From the NCBI GenBank assembly GCA_016234025.1, contig JACQLL010000063.1:1-12489 (forward strand): a stretch of 12,489 nt of DNA, in the 5' to 3' direction. Below are positions 1-7,569 of the stretch, piece after piece. The stretch's first letter is position 1; each line of letters starts with the position of its first letter. The DNA comes from Candidatus Pacearchaeota archaeon. Lineage in GTDB: Archaea > Nanobdellota > Nanobdellia > Pacearchaeales > GW2011-AR1. The notes beneath the pieces were generated by a model. It ran no database searches and had not been told where the DNA came from. It saw only the letters and a list, made by a program, of their open reading frames with translations. A program made the translations under genes and the position numbers.

Positions 1-63
1 CCAATTTGCGACCGAGAAATTAAATTGGTTCACTATAGTCAATCCTAAAAACCCAAGGAATAG

Positions 64-74
64 TTTTATTAATT
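64..74 (+). promoter_or_regulatory. Possible TATA box of argS
   Basis: TTTTATTAATT is centred about 25 nt before the ATG at 94, the same spacing seen for the other genes here. It is weaker than the later boxes and supports the ATG start over the TTG at 73. Confidence 0.4.
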
Positions 75-93
75 GCTTTCTCAATTTATAAAT

Positions 94-1767
94 ATGAAAG
101 AAATAGTTGTCAAGGAAATAGAAAAATATAGCCCTCTGTCAAAAAAAGAAATCTTTTCTTTAATTGAAATTCCTCCGAAAGAATTAGGCGATTACGCTTT
201 CCCATGTTTTATTCTTTCAAAAAAATTTAAACAATCTCCGAATGAAATAGCAAAGAACATTGCCGGCAAAATAAATTCTTCACTCTTTGAAAAAATAGAA
301 GCAAAAGGACCTTACTTGAATTTTTTTATCGACAAGAGAAAGCTTGCAGAGACACTCGTTAAAAAAATTCTGGACGAAAAAGATAGGTACGGATCTTCCA
401 ACAAAAAAGAAAAGATCGTTATCGAATCTCCGGGTCCAAACACAAACAAGCCGTTGCACCTCGGGCATGTAAGGAACATCGTCCTTGCGCAATCAATCCA
501 GAAAATATTTGAGTTCAACAAGGCAGACGTAAAAATGACGGATATAATCAACGATCGTGGAATACATATTTGCAAATCAATGGTCGCCTACAAAAAGTTC
601 GGCGAAGGCAAAACGCCAGAGTCAGAAAAAAAGAAATCAGACCATTTTGTTGGAGATTTTTACGTCAAATTCTCAGAGCACGAAAAAGAACTGGAGTCAG
701 AAGTAAAAGAGTGTCTGCTCAAATGGGAAAATGGAGACAGACGAACCATTACATTATGGAAAAAAATGCACAAATGGGCAGTCGATGGTTTTAAGGAAAC
801 TTACAAGAAGTTCGATTTAAAAATAGACAAAACTTACAGAGAGTCTGCGCATTATGCCGGAGGAAAAGAGATTATCGAGGCACAGAGAAAAAAAGGAGCA
901 GTCCGTGTAAAGGAAGACGGCGCGCTCTATGCAAATCTTGAAAAGAAAAATCTTGGAGAAAAAATCTTGATAAGAGCCGACGGCACCTCAATTTATATCA
1001 CGCAGGATTTAAATCTCGCAGTCCTGAGAAAAAAAGAGCTAAACTTCGACCGGATGTTTTACGTCGTGGCCAATGAGCAGGATTACCACTTCAGGGTCCT
1101 TTTCGCCCTGTTGGAATTATTCGGATATAGCTGGGCAAAAAAACTAACGCATCTTAATTATGGTTTGGTTCATCTCGAAACGGGAAAAATGAAATCGCGG
1201 GAAGGAATAGTTGTAGATGCGGATGATATTCTTGAAAATCTGAAAACCTCTTCAAAAGAAGAACTTGAAAAAAGATACAAACTTTCCGGTCGCGAATTAG
1301 AAAAAAGATCGAAAGCGATTAGCATGGCAGCTTTGAGATATTACCTTCTAAAAGTCGAAAGAAACAAAGATTTGGTTTTCAAACCAAAAGAATCAATTTC
1401 ATTCGACGGCAACACAGGCCCATATCTTCTTTACACTTATGCTCGTGCAAAAAGCATTTTAAGAAAGGCAAAATACAAAAAGCAAAAAATTCTAAAGGTT
1501 GAAGAAGTCTCAGAAAAGGAAAAATCTCTGATTATACATCTTCACAAATTCCCGGACACCGTCGCGAAAGCATACAATGATCTCACTCCAAATATTATTG
1601 CCAACTATGCATACGATCTCGCAAAAAAGTTCAACGAATTTTATCACGCAGAGCAGGTAATCGGCTCTCAAAATGAAAAATTCCGTCTGGCAATCGTTGC
1701 GGCATTTTCGCAGACCCTAAAGAATTCTTTATATCTCCTAGACATAGATACAATAGAAAAAATGTAG
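94..1767 (+). CDS. argS: Arginyl-tRNA synthetase (class I)
   Basis: Charges tRNA-Arg with arginine in the cytoplasm. The 557-residue protein has the usual order. An N-terminal ArgS additional domain covers about residues 1-80. The catalytic Rossmann core carries ESPGPNTNKPLHLGH (HIGH motif as HLGH, 122-125). The second signature is KMKSR (365-369), a degenerate KMSKR of the kind common in ArgS. A C-terminal DALR anticodon-binding helical domain starts near FDGNTGPYLLYTYARA. Length fits the family (about 550-580). I prefer the ATG at 94 over the in-frame TTG at 73: the protein then begins MKEIVV, as N-terminal ArgS helices do, and a TATA-like box lies 25 nt upstream. It ends with TAG, followed after 34 nt by a separately promoted gene. 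Identification is secure; only the start is a choice. Confidence 0.96.
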   Translation: MKEIVVKEIEKYSPLSKKEIFSLIEIPPKELGDYAFPCFILSKKFKQSPNEIAKNIAGKINSSLFEKIEAKGPYLNFFIDKRKLAETLVKKILDEKDRYGSSNKKEKIVIESPGPNTNKPLHLGHVRNIVLAQSIQKIFEFNKADVKMTDIINDRGIHICKSMVAYKKFGEGKTPESEKKKSDHFVGDFYVKFSEHEKELESEVKECLLKWENGDRRTITLWKKMHKWAVDGFKETYKKFDLKIDKTYRESAHYAGGKEIIEAQRKKGAVRVKEDGALYANLEKKNLGEKILIRADGTSIYITQDLNLAVLRKKELNFDRMFYVVANEQDYHFRVLFALLELFGYSWAKKLTHLNYGLVHLETGKMKSREGIVVDADDILENLKTSSKEELEKRYKLSGRELEKRSKAISMAALRYYLLKVERNKDLVFKPKESISFDGNTGPYLLYTYARAKSILRKAKYKKQKILKVEEVSEKEKSLIIHLHKFPDTVAKAYNDLTPNIIANYAYDLAKKFNEFYHAEQVIGSQNEKFRLAIVAAFSQTLKNSLYLLDIDTIEKM

Positions 1768-1771
1768 CAAG

Positions 1772-1783
1772 GTTTAAAAATAT
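1772..1783 (+). promoter_or_regulatory. TATA box of the 60-aa membrane protein gene
   Basis: GTTTAAAAATAT lies just after the argS stop, centred about 24 nt before the ATG at 1802. This predicts transcription starting at or next to the start codon (leaderless). Confidence 0.6.
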
Positions 1784-1801
1784 GCAATTTTTTAACAAGT
1801 A

Positions 1802-1984
1802 ATGTCAATGATGTTGAACGCTCTAATAGTGGACAGCTTGTTCTTATTCCTAATTTTAATTTTTTTGATGCTGTTTTCCCGTCGTAATGGCAGTTATAGC
1901 AAAAAAGTCGAGGCAGACCTTCGCAAAATAAAAAAACAGATAAATGGAGAAACTTCTTTTAGCGAAGACGAATCAATTATCTAA
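1802..1984 (+). CDS. Small single-pass membrane protein, unknown function
   Basis: A 60-residue protein of no family I recognise. Residues about 6-27 form one strongly hydrophobic segment rich in Leu, Phe and Ile. A positive RRNGSYSKK stretch follows, which by the positive-inside rule puts the C-terminus in the cytoplasm. The tail is a short charged helix ending in an acidic ESFSEDESII-like stretch. It has its own TATA box at the right distance, which supports it as a real gene. It is convergent with the membrane-anchored nuclease-like gene and overlaps it by 4 bases at the stop codons. No function can be read from the sequence. Confidence 0.65.
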   Translation: MSMMLNALIVDSLFLFLILIFLMLFSRRNGSYSKKVEADLRKIKKQINGETSFSEDESII

Positions 1985-2415
1985 TCTTCGTTAAATCTTA
2001 CTTCTTTAAAACTAATCTCTTCGCTGTTTAATTTATCAATTAAATCTTTTATTTGCTTCTGATGTTTCGAAAGTTTCGATTTTCCGTCTTTAATTTCGAC
2101 CAAATGAATTCCCCTTATATCTCTTTCGTCCAACCCCTCAAACACGAGATAATCAATCGGATCGCCGATAAACTTACACTCGCTTGGCTTGAACGGAAAT
2201 TCAGGAAGATACGGCGCAAACGCCTCGGCAACCTTTCCTTTGATTCCGACCCTTTGCTTTTCCGCAATCTCTCTCCGCAAACGCGACAAATTTTCCTGCC
2301 ATTCAATCTCTCTCCTGTAAACTCCCCGTCTCACTCCAAGACGATAAAGAAAATAGCTAAGAAATATCAATAAGACAATAATCGCCACCAATACAAAGTT
2401 AAGCCCTGACATCAT
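1981..2415 (-). CDS. Membrane-anchored Holliday-junction-resolvase-like endonuclease
   Basis: Resembles the archaeal 'endonuclease related to Holliday junction resolvase' family (Pfam Endonuc_Holl type), with a restriction-endonuclease-like fold. From the chosen start it is 144 residues: a TM helix at about 6-24, a basic/acidic coiled stretch at about 27-56, then the nuclease domain. Candidate metal/catalytic residues are E64 (GKVAEAF), D85 and D88 (GDPIDYLVF), E107-x-K109 (VEIKDG) and Q119. The frame stays open up to 2481, but that would run over both divergent promoters. A TATA box at 2434-2441 is about 23 nt before the ATG at 2415, so I start there; the next codon (2412) is also ATG. The catalytic domain should face the cytoplasm. 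Whether it cleaves junctions or another DNA structure is unknown. Confidence 0.8.
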   Translation of the reverse strand: MMSGLNFVLVAIIVLLIFLSYFLYRLGVRRGVYRREIEWQENLSRLRREIAEKQRVGIKGKVAEAFAPYLPEFPFKPSECKFIGDPIDYLVFEGLDERDIRGIHLVEIKDGKSKLSKHQKQIKDLIDKLNSEEISFKEVRFNED

Positions 2416-2433
2416 TAACTTAAACAATTCAAG

Positions 2434-2441
2434 TATAAAAG
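2434..2441 (-). promoter_or_regulatory. TATA box of the membrane-anchored nuclease gene
   Basis: Read on the minus strand it is CTTTTATA, centred about 23 nt before the ATG at 2415. It sits inside the open frame that would otherwise extend to 2481, and so decides the start. Confidence 0.6.
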
Positions 2442-2452
2442 TTCTACCAAAA

Positions 2453-2462
2453 CTTTTTAAAC
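2453..2462 (+). promoter_or_regulatory. TATA box of the lamin-tail protein gene
   Basis: CTTTTTAAAC is centred about 25 nt before the ATG at 2483, consistent with a leaderless transcript. It is back to back with the box for the minus-strand nuclease gene. Confidence 0.6.
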
Positions 2463-2482
2463 AAACTTTCATACAATCCATA

Positions 2483-3046
2483 ATGAAAAAGAGTTACTTA
2501 TTAGCTGCACTAACTTCGTTGGGAGTTTACTCTTCTGCAAAGGCAGACACAATTAAAATAAATGAATTTGTTGTCGACCCACAGCAAGACCACAACAGCG
2601 ACGGTTCGATAACTCCTTCCGACGAATTCTTTGAACTATACAACAACTCAAACAAAACAATCAATCTTAACAACTAGCGTCTGGACATGATAGACACAAC
2701 GCCTGCTTCAGCAACTCTTGAAGGTTTGATCAGCCCAAACGATTGGTTCCTCATTCAAAACCCTGCCGGAATGCAAAACAACGACGGCAGAATAGAACTT
2801 TACAATGAATCGGGAGATTTAACCGACGCGATAAGTTATGGTAACTGGAACGACGGAGACAAGACAGACAACGCCCCCGATGGAGATTCAACAGGTCTGT
2901 CAGATGAATCTTTGTCAAGATATCCCGACGGAGCGGACAATATAATAAAAACGTTGGCCACTCCTGGAAGAGCAAACGTTCCCGAACCTGCAACATTCGG
3001 TTTAGTCTCATTATCGGCTCTCGCTTTAAGACGACGAAAGCACTAA
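2483..3046 (+). pseudogene. Secreted lamin-tail-domain protein with PEP-CTERM tail, interrupted by in-frame TAG
   Basis: One frame runs from 2483 to 3046 and is broken only by TAG at 2675-2677 (codon 65). Residues 1-21 are a signal peptide ending AKA. A lamin-tail-type beta domain follows (INEFVVDP, EFFELYNNS, then after the stop DWFLIQNP and GRIELYN). The C-terminus is VPEPATFG, a short hydrophobic run and RRRKH, which is the bacterial PEP-CTERM sorting signal recognised by exosortases. Lamin-tail domains usually have Trp where the TAG falls (...LNN-stop-RLD), so TGG to TAG is the simplest change. The part after the stop has an ATG at 2687 but no signal peptide and no promoter of its own, so two separate genes are unlikely. 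It may be a nonsense mutation, a read error, or readthrough. It overlaps the PCNA stop by 4 bases. Confidence 0.8.
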
Positions 3047-3771
3047 TCTTCCTGCTCTATTCTCGGAGCAAGAACAAAGGACAAAACAACATCTCCTGTA
3101 TGAAAATCCATTCTCATCGGATGATTGTCAGAAAAACTCAAGGTGGCTCTCGAAGAAATTTTAGAGCCCTTTATGAATTTTGACAGGTACTCCAGAGAAA
3201 ATCGTGCGGTGCTGTTTCCCGAATGAATCTCTGCCTCATCAGAAGAGAATTCTGCTCTGGCTGAATTCAGCCCGCGCGCCTCGACGATAAATTTACTCGG
3301 CTCGGCAGAAAAAGTGCAGGCGTCGGAAACAATAGCGCAATCCTCAACAACTTCAACAAGCACATCGGAATTTAGATGTATCACAGAATTAAACTCCCAC
3401 TGCGGAAGCGGTTTCTCCTCCGATTCTATTTCAATCAAAGCCAAAGAGAAATCTCTTTTTATCCTGTCATTTATTCCAAGGTGGAGCATATTCTCTTTCT
3501 TTTCCAAAGATAATGAACTTCCAGGACGGCATCTTCGTAGAACCGCTTTCAAACTCCCAAGATTAATACCTATCTCTTCTTCCCTGTCGAGCTCAAACTC
3601 CGAGAAAAGCGTCGCAGGCAACCTGAAATAAACCATCGCCACGTTCGCAGGGTCAACTGCAGTCAAGCTTATTCCCTCTTTATTTATCTTCATCCTCACT
3701 TCTGTAACGATTTCTGAAATTATCGAAACAATATCGGAGAAAATTTTCGGACTTTGCAATTCCAGTTTCAT
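3043..3771 (-). CDS. pcn: DNA polymerase sliding clamp (PCNA)
   Basis: Trimeric ring clamp that tethers polymerase, FEN1, ligase and other PIP-box proteins to DNA. The 242-residue product is normal for archaeal PCNA (about 245-250). It shows the two-domain repeat: an N-terminal half with GISLTAVDPANVAMVYFRLP, a connecting loop near IESEEKPLPQWEF, and a C-terminal half with ARFSLEYLSKFIKG. The hallmark C-terminal strand LAPRIE, next to the PIP-box pocket, lies at about 233-238. It starts with ATG at 3771 with a TATA box 25 nt upstream, divergent from the primase gene across a 95-bp gap. This pairing of two replisome genes suggests coordinated expression (inference). Confidence 0.96.
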   Translation of the reverse strand: MKLELQSPKIFSDIVSIISEIVTEVRMKINKEGISLTAVDPANVAMVYFRLPATLFSEFELDREEEIGINLGSLKAVLRRCRPGSSLSLEKKENMLHLGINDRIKRDFSLALIEIESEEKPLPQWEFNSVIHLNSDVLVEVVEDCAIVSDACTFSAEPSKFIVEARGLNSARAEFSSDEAEIHSGNSTARFSLEYLSKFIKGSKISSRATLSFSDNHPMRMDFHTGDVVLSFVLAPRIEQED

Positions 3772-3789
3772 CTATCTGCTTGTTGTTTG

Positions 3790-3800
3790 CATATTTTAAG
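3790..3800 (-). promoter_or_regulatory. TATA box of the PCNA gene
   Basis: On the minus strand it reads CTTAAAATATG, centred about 25 nt before the PCNA start at 3771. Confidence 0.65.
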
Positions 3801-3835
3801 CTTTATTGTCTTAAAAAGATAGTTGTCCGACATAA

Positions 3836-3846
3836 CAAATATATAG
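3836..3846 (+). promoter_or_regulatory. TATA box of the primase gene
   Basis: CAAATATATAG is centred about 26 nt before the ATG at 3867. Together with the PCNA box it fills the 95-bp divergent promoter region 3772-3866. Confidence 0.55.
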
Positions 3847-3866
3847 CCTTTGACTTTTAGTTCTGT

Positions 3867-5426
3867 ATGGATAAGGCAGAAAAGAGAATAAGGACAATAA
3901 CTAATCTTCATTACTCAAATCAGAATGTCCAAAAAGCTCTTTTAAATTTTGCAAAAGACAGAGAGGTAGTACCTAGATATTATGAACTCTTTGGAAAAAG
4001 ACCAGACATCTTTCAGTATCTTTCAGACATTAACGGCGCCGTAAAAAGAGGAGCGACATCCTTCCACGCATCAGAAGAACTGTGGGAGGACCCATTGCAG
4101 CTAAACTCGGAGCTTTCATTCAAAGAACTAAACTCACTAAGAAGGGGATGGGACTTAGTAATCGACATCGACTCAAAATTTCTCGACTATTCAAAAATAG
4201 CCGCAATGTTAATTATACAATCACTCGAGTTCCACAGAATAAAAAATTACAAAATAAAATTTAGCGGCAGCAAGGGTTTTCATATAATCCTGCCGGACAG
4301 CGCATTTCCAAAAGAGTACGGCGGTGTTTCCACAAAAGAAATGTTTCCGGAATGGCCGAGAGCAATTTGCGAGTATCTTATCGAAAAAATCAGGCCGGCG
4401 TTCAACGAGAGAGTAAGCAGAGAAAAAGACATAGACAATCTTATAATCAGGACGGGAAAGAAAAAAGAGGACTTGCTCGAAACAATCTGTCCGCAGTGCG
4501 GAAAAGCGATGGAAAAGCAAAGAATGATACTAACAAAGTGCAAGCTTTGCGGAAATCAAACCAAGCTAAAAGAAATATTGGTATCAAGAAAAAGAATTTT
4601 AAGATGTATGCTCGACAATGCTCCGCTCGAAATAACCGACAAAGAAGATTTTTTCGAATGCAACAATTGCAAAATTTCCACTCTTAAAAAATTCGAAACA
4701 GACCACAAAGAGAAATTAGAGAAAGAAGGAAGAAAGTCATTGGACAATTATCGTTCAGACATTAAGGAAGGAATAAAAGAAAGCGAACGGGGAAATCTTG
4801 ATTTGGTTCTCGTCGCTTCAAGACATTTATTCAGAATGCCTTACTCTTTGCACGAAAAAACCTCTTTGGTCAGCGTCGTTCTTGAGCCGGAGGAAATAGA
4901 GAAATTCAATCCAAGAAACGCGGAGCCGCTAAATGTTAAAGTAAAGGACTTCCTTCCCAAAGCAGAGCCGGACGAAGCAAGAAAACTGCTCGCAGAAGCG
5001 TTAGAATGGAAAAAGAACTTCGATAATTTAATGGAAAAGTCGGAGAGCAGACCCTATAAAACATATGAGAAAATAAACTTCAAAATCGAAGAGTCCTCTT
5101 TTCCCAATCCGATAAAAAAACTTCTCAAAGGTCTTGAAGACGGAAAAAAGAGAGGGCTATTTATTCTGATAACTTTCTTGCGCTGTTCGAATTATTCTCC
5201 GGAAGAGGTAATAGAAAAAGTCAGCGAATGGAACAAAAAAAATAATCCTCCTCTGAAAGAGGGCTATATAAGAAGCCAGCTTGACTGGCATTTCAAGCAG
5301 AAAAAACAAATTCTCCCTCCGAATTATTCAAACGACGGGTTCTATCGTGACCTCGCGCTGTTTTCCGAAAAACCAAAAGCGAAAAACCCCCTGGCCGAAG
5401 CAATCTACAATTCGAAAAGGGCTTGA
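3867..5426 (+). CDS. priS: DNA primase small subunit (PriS) with C-terminal PriL-like extension
   Basis: Archaeo-eukaryotic primase that makes RNA/DNA primers at the fork. The 519 residues exceed a normal PriS (about 330-400). Catalytic motifs are DLVIDID (D100, D102 metal ligands), FSGSKGFHI (133-140) and RMPYSLHEKT (about 323-332), with D312 in NLDLV a plausible third ligand. Between motifs II and III lies an insert with a zinc ribbon (C208, C211, C225, C228) and a second cysteine cluster (C247, C265, C268). Residues about 410-475 (FPNPIKKLLKGLEDG, then FLRCSNYSPEEV) resemble the first helices of the PriL C-terminal domain. The Fe-S cysteines of PriL are missing: the usual Pro-x-Cys is Pro-Asn-Pro. 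Fused primases are known from Nanoarchaeum. A TATA box 26 nt upstream supports the ATG at 3867. PriS assignment is strong; the tail assignment is tentative. Confidence 0.92.
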   Translation: MDKAEKRIRTITNLHYSNQNVQKALLNFAKDREVVPRYYELFGKRPDIFQYLSDINGAVKRGATSFHASEELWEDPLQLNSELSFKELNSLRRGWDLVIDIDSKFLDYSKIAAMLIIQSLEFHRIKNYKIKFSGSKGFHIILPDSAFPKEYGGVSTKEMFPEWPRAICEYLIEKIRPAFNERVSREKDIDNLIIRTGKKKEDLLETICPQCGKAMEKQRMILTKCKLCGNQTKLKEILVSRKRILRCMLDNAPLEITDKEDFFECNNCKISTLKKFETDHKEKLEKEGRKSLDNYRSDIKEGIKESERGNLDLVLVASRHLFRMPYSLHEKTSLVSVVLEPEEIEKFNPRNAEPLNVKVKDFLPKAEPDEARKLLAEALEWKKNFDNLMEKSESRPYKTYEKINFKIEESSFPNPIKKLLKGLEDGKKRGLFILITFLRCSNYSPEEVIEKVSEWNKKNNPPLKEGYIRSQLDWHFKQKKQILPPNYSNDGFYRDLALFSEKPKAKNPLAEAIYNSKRA

Positions 5427-5431
5427 CAAGG

Positions 5432-5443
5432 TTTTTAAATATC
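5432..5443 (+). promoter_or_regulatory. TATA box of the cysteine-rich surface protein gene
   Basis: TTTTTAAATATC is centred about 24 nt before the ATG at 5461. It shows that the upstream open frame from 5281, which overlaps the primase end, is not part of the gene. Confidence 0.7.
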
Positions 5444-5460
5444 TTATGCATTTAAGTAAG

Positions 5461-7569
5461 ATGATAAAAAAGGTGTCTCTTATAATAATTATTTTATTTG
5501 CAATTGCTCTTCCTAACATCACAGCACAATCAGACGAGGACATAAACAAGGCATTCATCTGCCTCGATGCAAGAGTCGGTGAAACCTCTCTTTCTCTGGA
5601 AGAGGCAATATTTTCAGCTCTCGTAAAAGTCCCTGATGAAAAAGTAAATTCAAAGATAAATTCTGAAAAAAGTTCTTCAGAAGAATGCTGGCCAAAGTCG
5701 GGATGTAAAGTAAAAGACACCTCCCAGGTCCTCATAGCAAAACAGGCAATGGGAGAAGACACAACCGCAATTGCGCAATGGATTATCTCAAAGGCAGCGA
5801 CGACAAAAGAGCTGACATGGTATCTGCAGATAACGACAGAAAACAACGCTCCGTCAGAATGCAGCGTTCTCTATGACGACTCAGAAAAAAAAATAAACGT
5901 CAACGATGAAATGAAAATCGAAGGCAATCCGGGCTCATGTCTCTCAATAACTCCTTCAGGTTACTGGCTAAAAATTTCAAACAACTGCGTCGAAAAAGAA
6001 TACAGCATTTCCTGCGATGTAGGATTCAAGACAAATCTGCTCTATGAAAAAAGCACAGGAGGAACAATATTCGTTTCCTCTCAAACACATTCCGCGGCTT
6101 CAAAGGGTATAACGAAAGAAAAAATAACTGCCAAATGTTTCAGGGAAGGAAACAAATGCAATTATGAATCAAGCTTATGGGCAACAACAGCACTCTACTC
6201 CTCTCTCGAAGAAACTTCAGAATACGTTCCTTACTTGAGAGCTCTCGCAGCAGAGAACCAGAAATATTTCCCTGACGCTTTCATCAGGTTCATCATAGGA
6301 GCGACAAACAGCGAGGAGGAATACGGAAGAATAATTCAGTCGAGACAATTAAGAGGATTCTGGCAGGCTCCAGGCACGCCCTACAATAAGTTTTACGACA
6401 CAAGTTTGGCAATGATTGCTTTAGGCGGTGCAGACGCACCGGAATTAACAGACATTACACTGCCCGCACTTTTCGACGAGCAGGGCGAGAACGGCTGTTG
6501 GAACAGCGGCAACATCAGAGACACAGCATTCATAATATATTCAGCCGGTTGGCAAAGAGCACAACCCCCTGATGAAGGCACATTTATATGTGGCAATGGA
6601 ATAATAGAGCAAGGGGAAACATGCGACATCGGAGCAAACGCAATAAGCACACAAGATGATATATTAGGAGGAGCGACATGCGTATCTAAAGGTTATAATT
6701 CAGGAAATATTTCCTGCAGTCCTGGATGTTTGTCATTCAATGTAACAGCTTGCGTCGGAACTCCTCCCGGCGACGGAGAGGCACCGCCTGACATAGGCAC
6801 AGGGGAAGTTTGCGCAGACATAAACGGAGAATGCAGAGCATCCTGCGAAACAGGGGAGGTCTCCACCGACGGAGTTTGTGATGTCGAAGGAGACACCTGT
6901 TGCGTTCCTGAAGGAAGTACCGACATCTACGACCCAAACACAATAACCGACTGCGAACTCGAAGGATTCTTCTGCTCACCAGATGTCTTGTCTTGTCTGG
7001 AGTCAGGTGGAGAAACTCTTCCTCAAGACATTTACTCCTGTTCAAGTTATGTTCAGGTATGTTGTACCATAGAAGTTCCTGAAAGTGATTCCTGCTTCGA
7101 AAGAGGCGGAGAAATCTGTCTCGCCGACGAGGTTTGTCCAACGCCGCCTCTTCAGGCATCAGACGGAGCATGTTGTCTTTCAGGATGCCAATTCACAGAA
7201 AGTTCAGACACCGATACAGATACGACCCCGACTACTCCTACCGAAGAGGGCGGGAGCTTACTTTGGCTATGGATAACTCTCCTGATAATTTTAATCATCT
7301 TGGTAGTCCTCGGAATAATCTTCAGAGACAAGATTCGTCTTTGGTGGTTTAAGTTCAGAGGAAAAGCAAAGACCTCAAAAGTCCAGCCAGGAGTTCCGCC
7401 TTCTGGCATAGCAAGAAGACCGCCTCCAAGCTTCGCTCAAAGACCGATGCCTCAACAAATGAGAAGGCCTATGCCCCAACAAATTCAAAGAACCGCCGGA
7501 AAACCAATGAACGAGAAAGATAAAGAGATGGAAGAAACTCTTAAAAAATTAAGAGAAATGTCTAAATGA
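5461..7569 (+). CDS. Large secreted, membrane-anchored cysteine-rich protein with toroid-like repeats
   Basis: A 702-residue surface protein of unknown role. Residues 1-22 form a signal peptide ending ITA. Residues about 232-365 hold repeats resembling the alpha-alpha toroid (terpene cyclase/prenyltransferase-like) fold: SSLWATTALYSSL, PDAFIRFIIGA, GFWQAPGTPYNKFYDTSLAM and NGCWNSGNIRDTAFIIY. At about 377-389 is CGNGIIEQGETCD, the motif of the DUF4215/myxo-cys type found in secreted proteins. Three Cys-rich modules follow at about 450-481, 498-536 and 545-576, each ending in CC, then a Thr/Asp-rich stalk at 580-597. A TM helix spans about 599-621, and a basic, Pro/Gln-rich cytoplasmic tail ends in a charged helix. 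The ATG at 5461 is supported by the TATA spacing and the signal peptide. The Cys modules are probably disulphide-bonded outside the cell. No catalytic residues are evident. Confidence 0.85.
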   Translation: MIKKVSLIIIILFAIALPNITAQSDEDINKAFICLDARVGETSLSLEEAIFSALVKVPDEKVNSKINSEKSSSEECWPKSGCKVKDTSQVLIAKQAMGEDTTAIAQWIISKAATTKELTWYLQITTENNAPSECSVLYDDSEKKINVNDEMKIEGNPGSCLSITPSGYWLKISNNCVEKEYSISCDVGFKTNLLYEKSTGGTIFVSSQTHSAASKGITKEKITAKCFREGNKCNYESSLWATTALYSSLEETSEYVPYLRALAAENQKYFPDAFIRFIIGATNSEEEYGRIIQSRQLRGFWQAPGTPYNKFYDTSLAMIALGGADAPELTDITLPALFDEQGENGCWNSGNIRDTAFIIYSAGWQRAQPPDEGTFICGNGIIEQGETCDIGANAISTQDDILGGATCVSKGYNSGNISCSPGCLSFNVTACVGTPPGDGEAPPDIGTGEVCADINGECRASCETGEVSTDGVCDVEGDTCCVPEGSTDIYDPNTITDCELEGFFCSPDVLSCLESGGETLPQDIYSCSSYVQVCCTIEVPESDSCFERGGEICLADEVCPTPPLQASDGACCLSGCQFTESSDTDTDTTPTTPTEEGGSLLWLWITLLIILIILVVLGIIFRDKIRLWWFKFRGKAKTSKVQPGVPPSGIARRPPPSFAQRPMPQQMRRPMPQQIQRTAGKPMNEKDKEMEETLKKLREMSK

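Noticed and set aside
1..28. Hairpin CCAATTT/AAATTGG, possible RNA gene or terminator at the window start
   Set aside because: Seven AT-rich base pairs with a 14-base loop and no U-tract; no tRNA arms can be completed. Nothing supportable in 1-63.
2416..2481. N-terminal extension of the membrane-anchored nuclease to 2481
   Set aside because: It would cover the TATA boxes of both divergent genes; the ATG at 2415 has correct promoter spacing and is followed directly by the TM helix.
2687..3046. Second half of the lamin-tail protein as a separate gene
   Set aside because: No promoter, ribosome-binding site or signal peptide, and the lamin-tail fold would be split; it is in frame with the upstream half.
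5281..5460. Upstream extension of the cysteine-rich surface protein into the primase gene
   Set aside because: The stretch is out-of-frame primase coding sequence and contains the TATA box; the signal peptide begins at 5461.
6737..7171. Long minus-strand open frame inside the surface protein gene
   Set aside because: Its translation is Arg/Leu-rich low complexity, typical of an antisense shadow, with no promoter; the plus strand codes for clear Cys modules.
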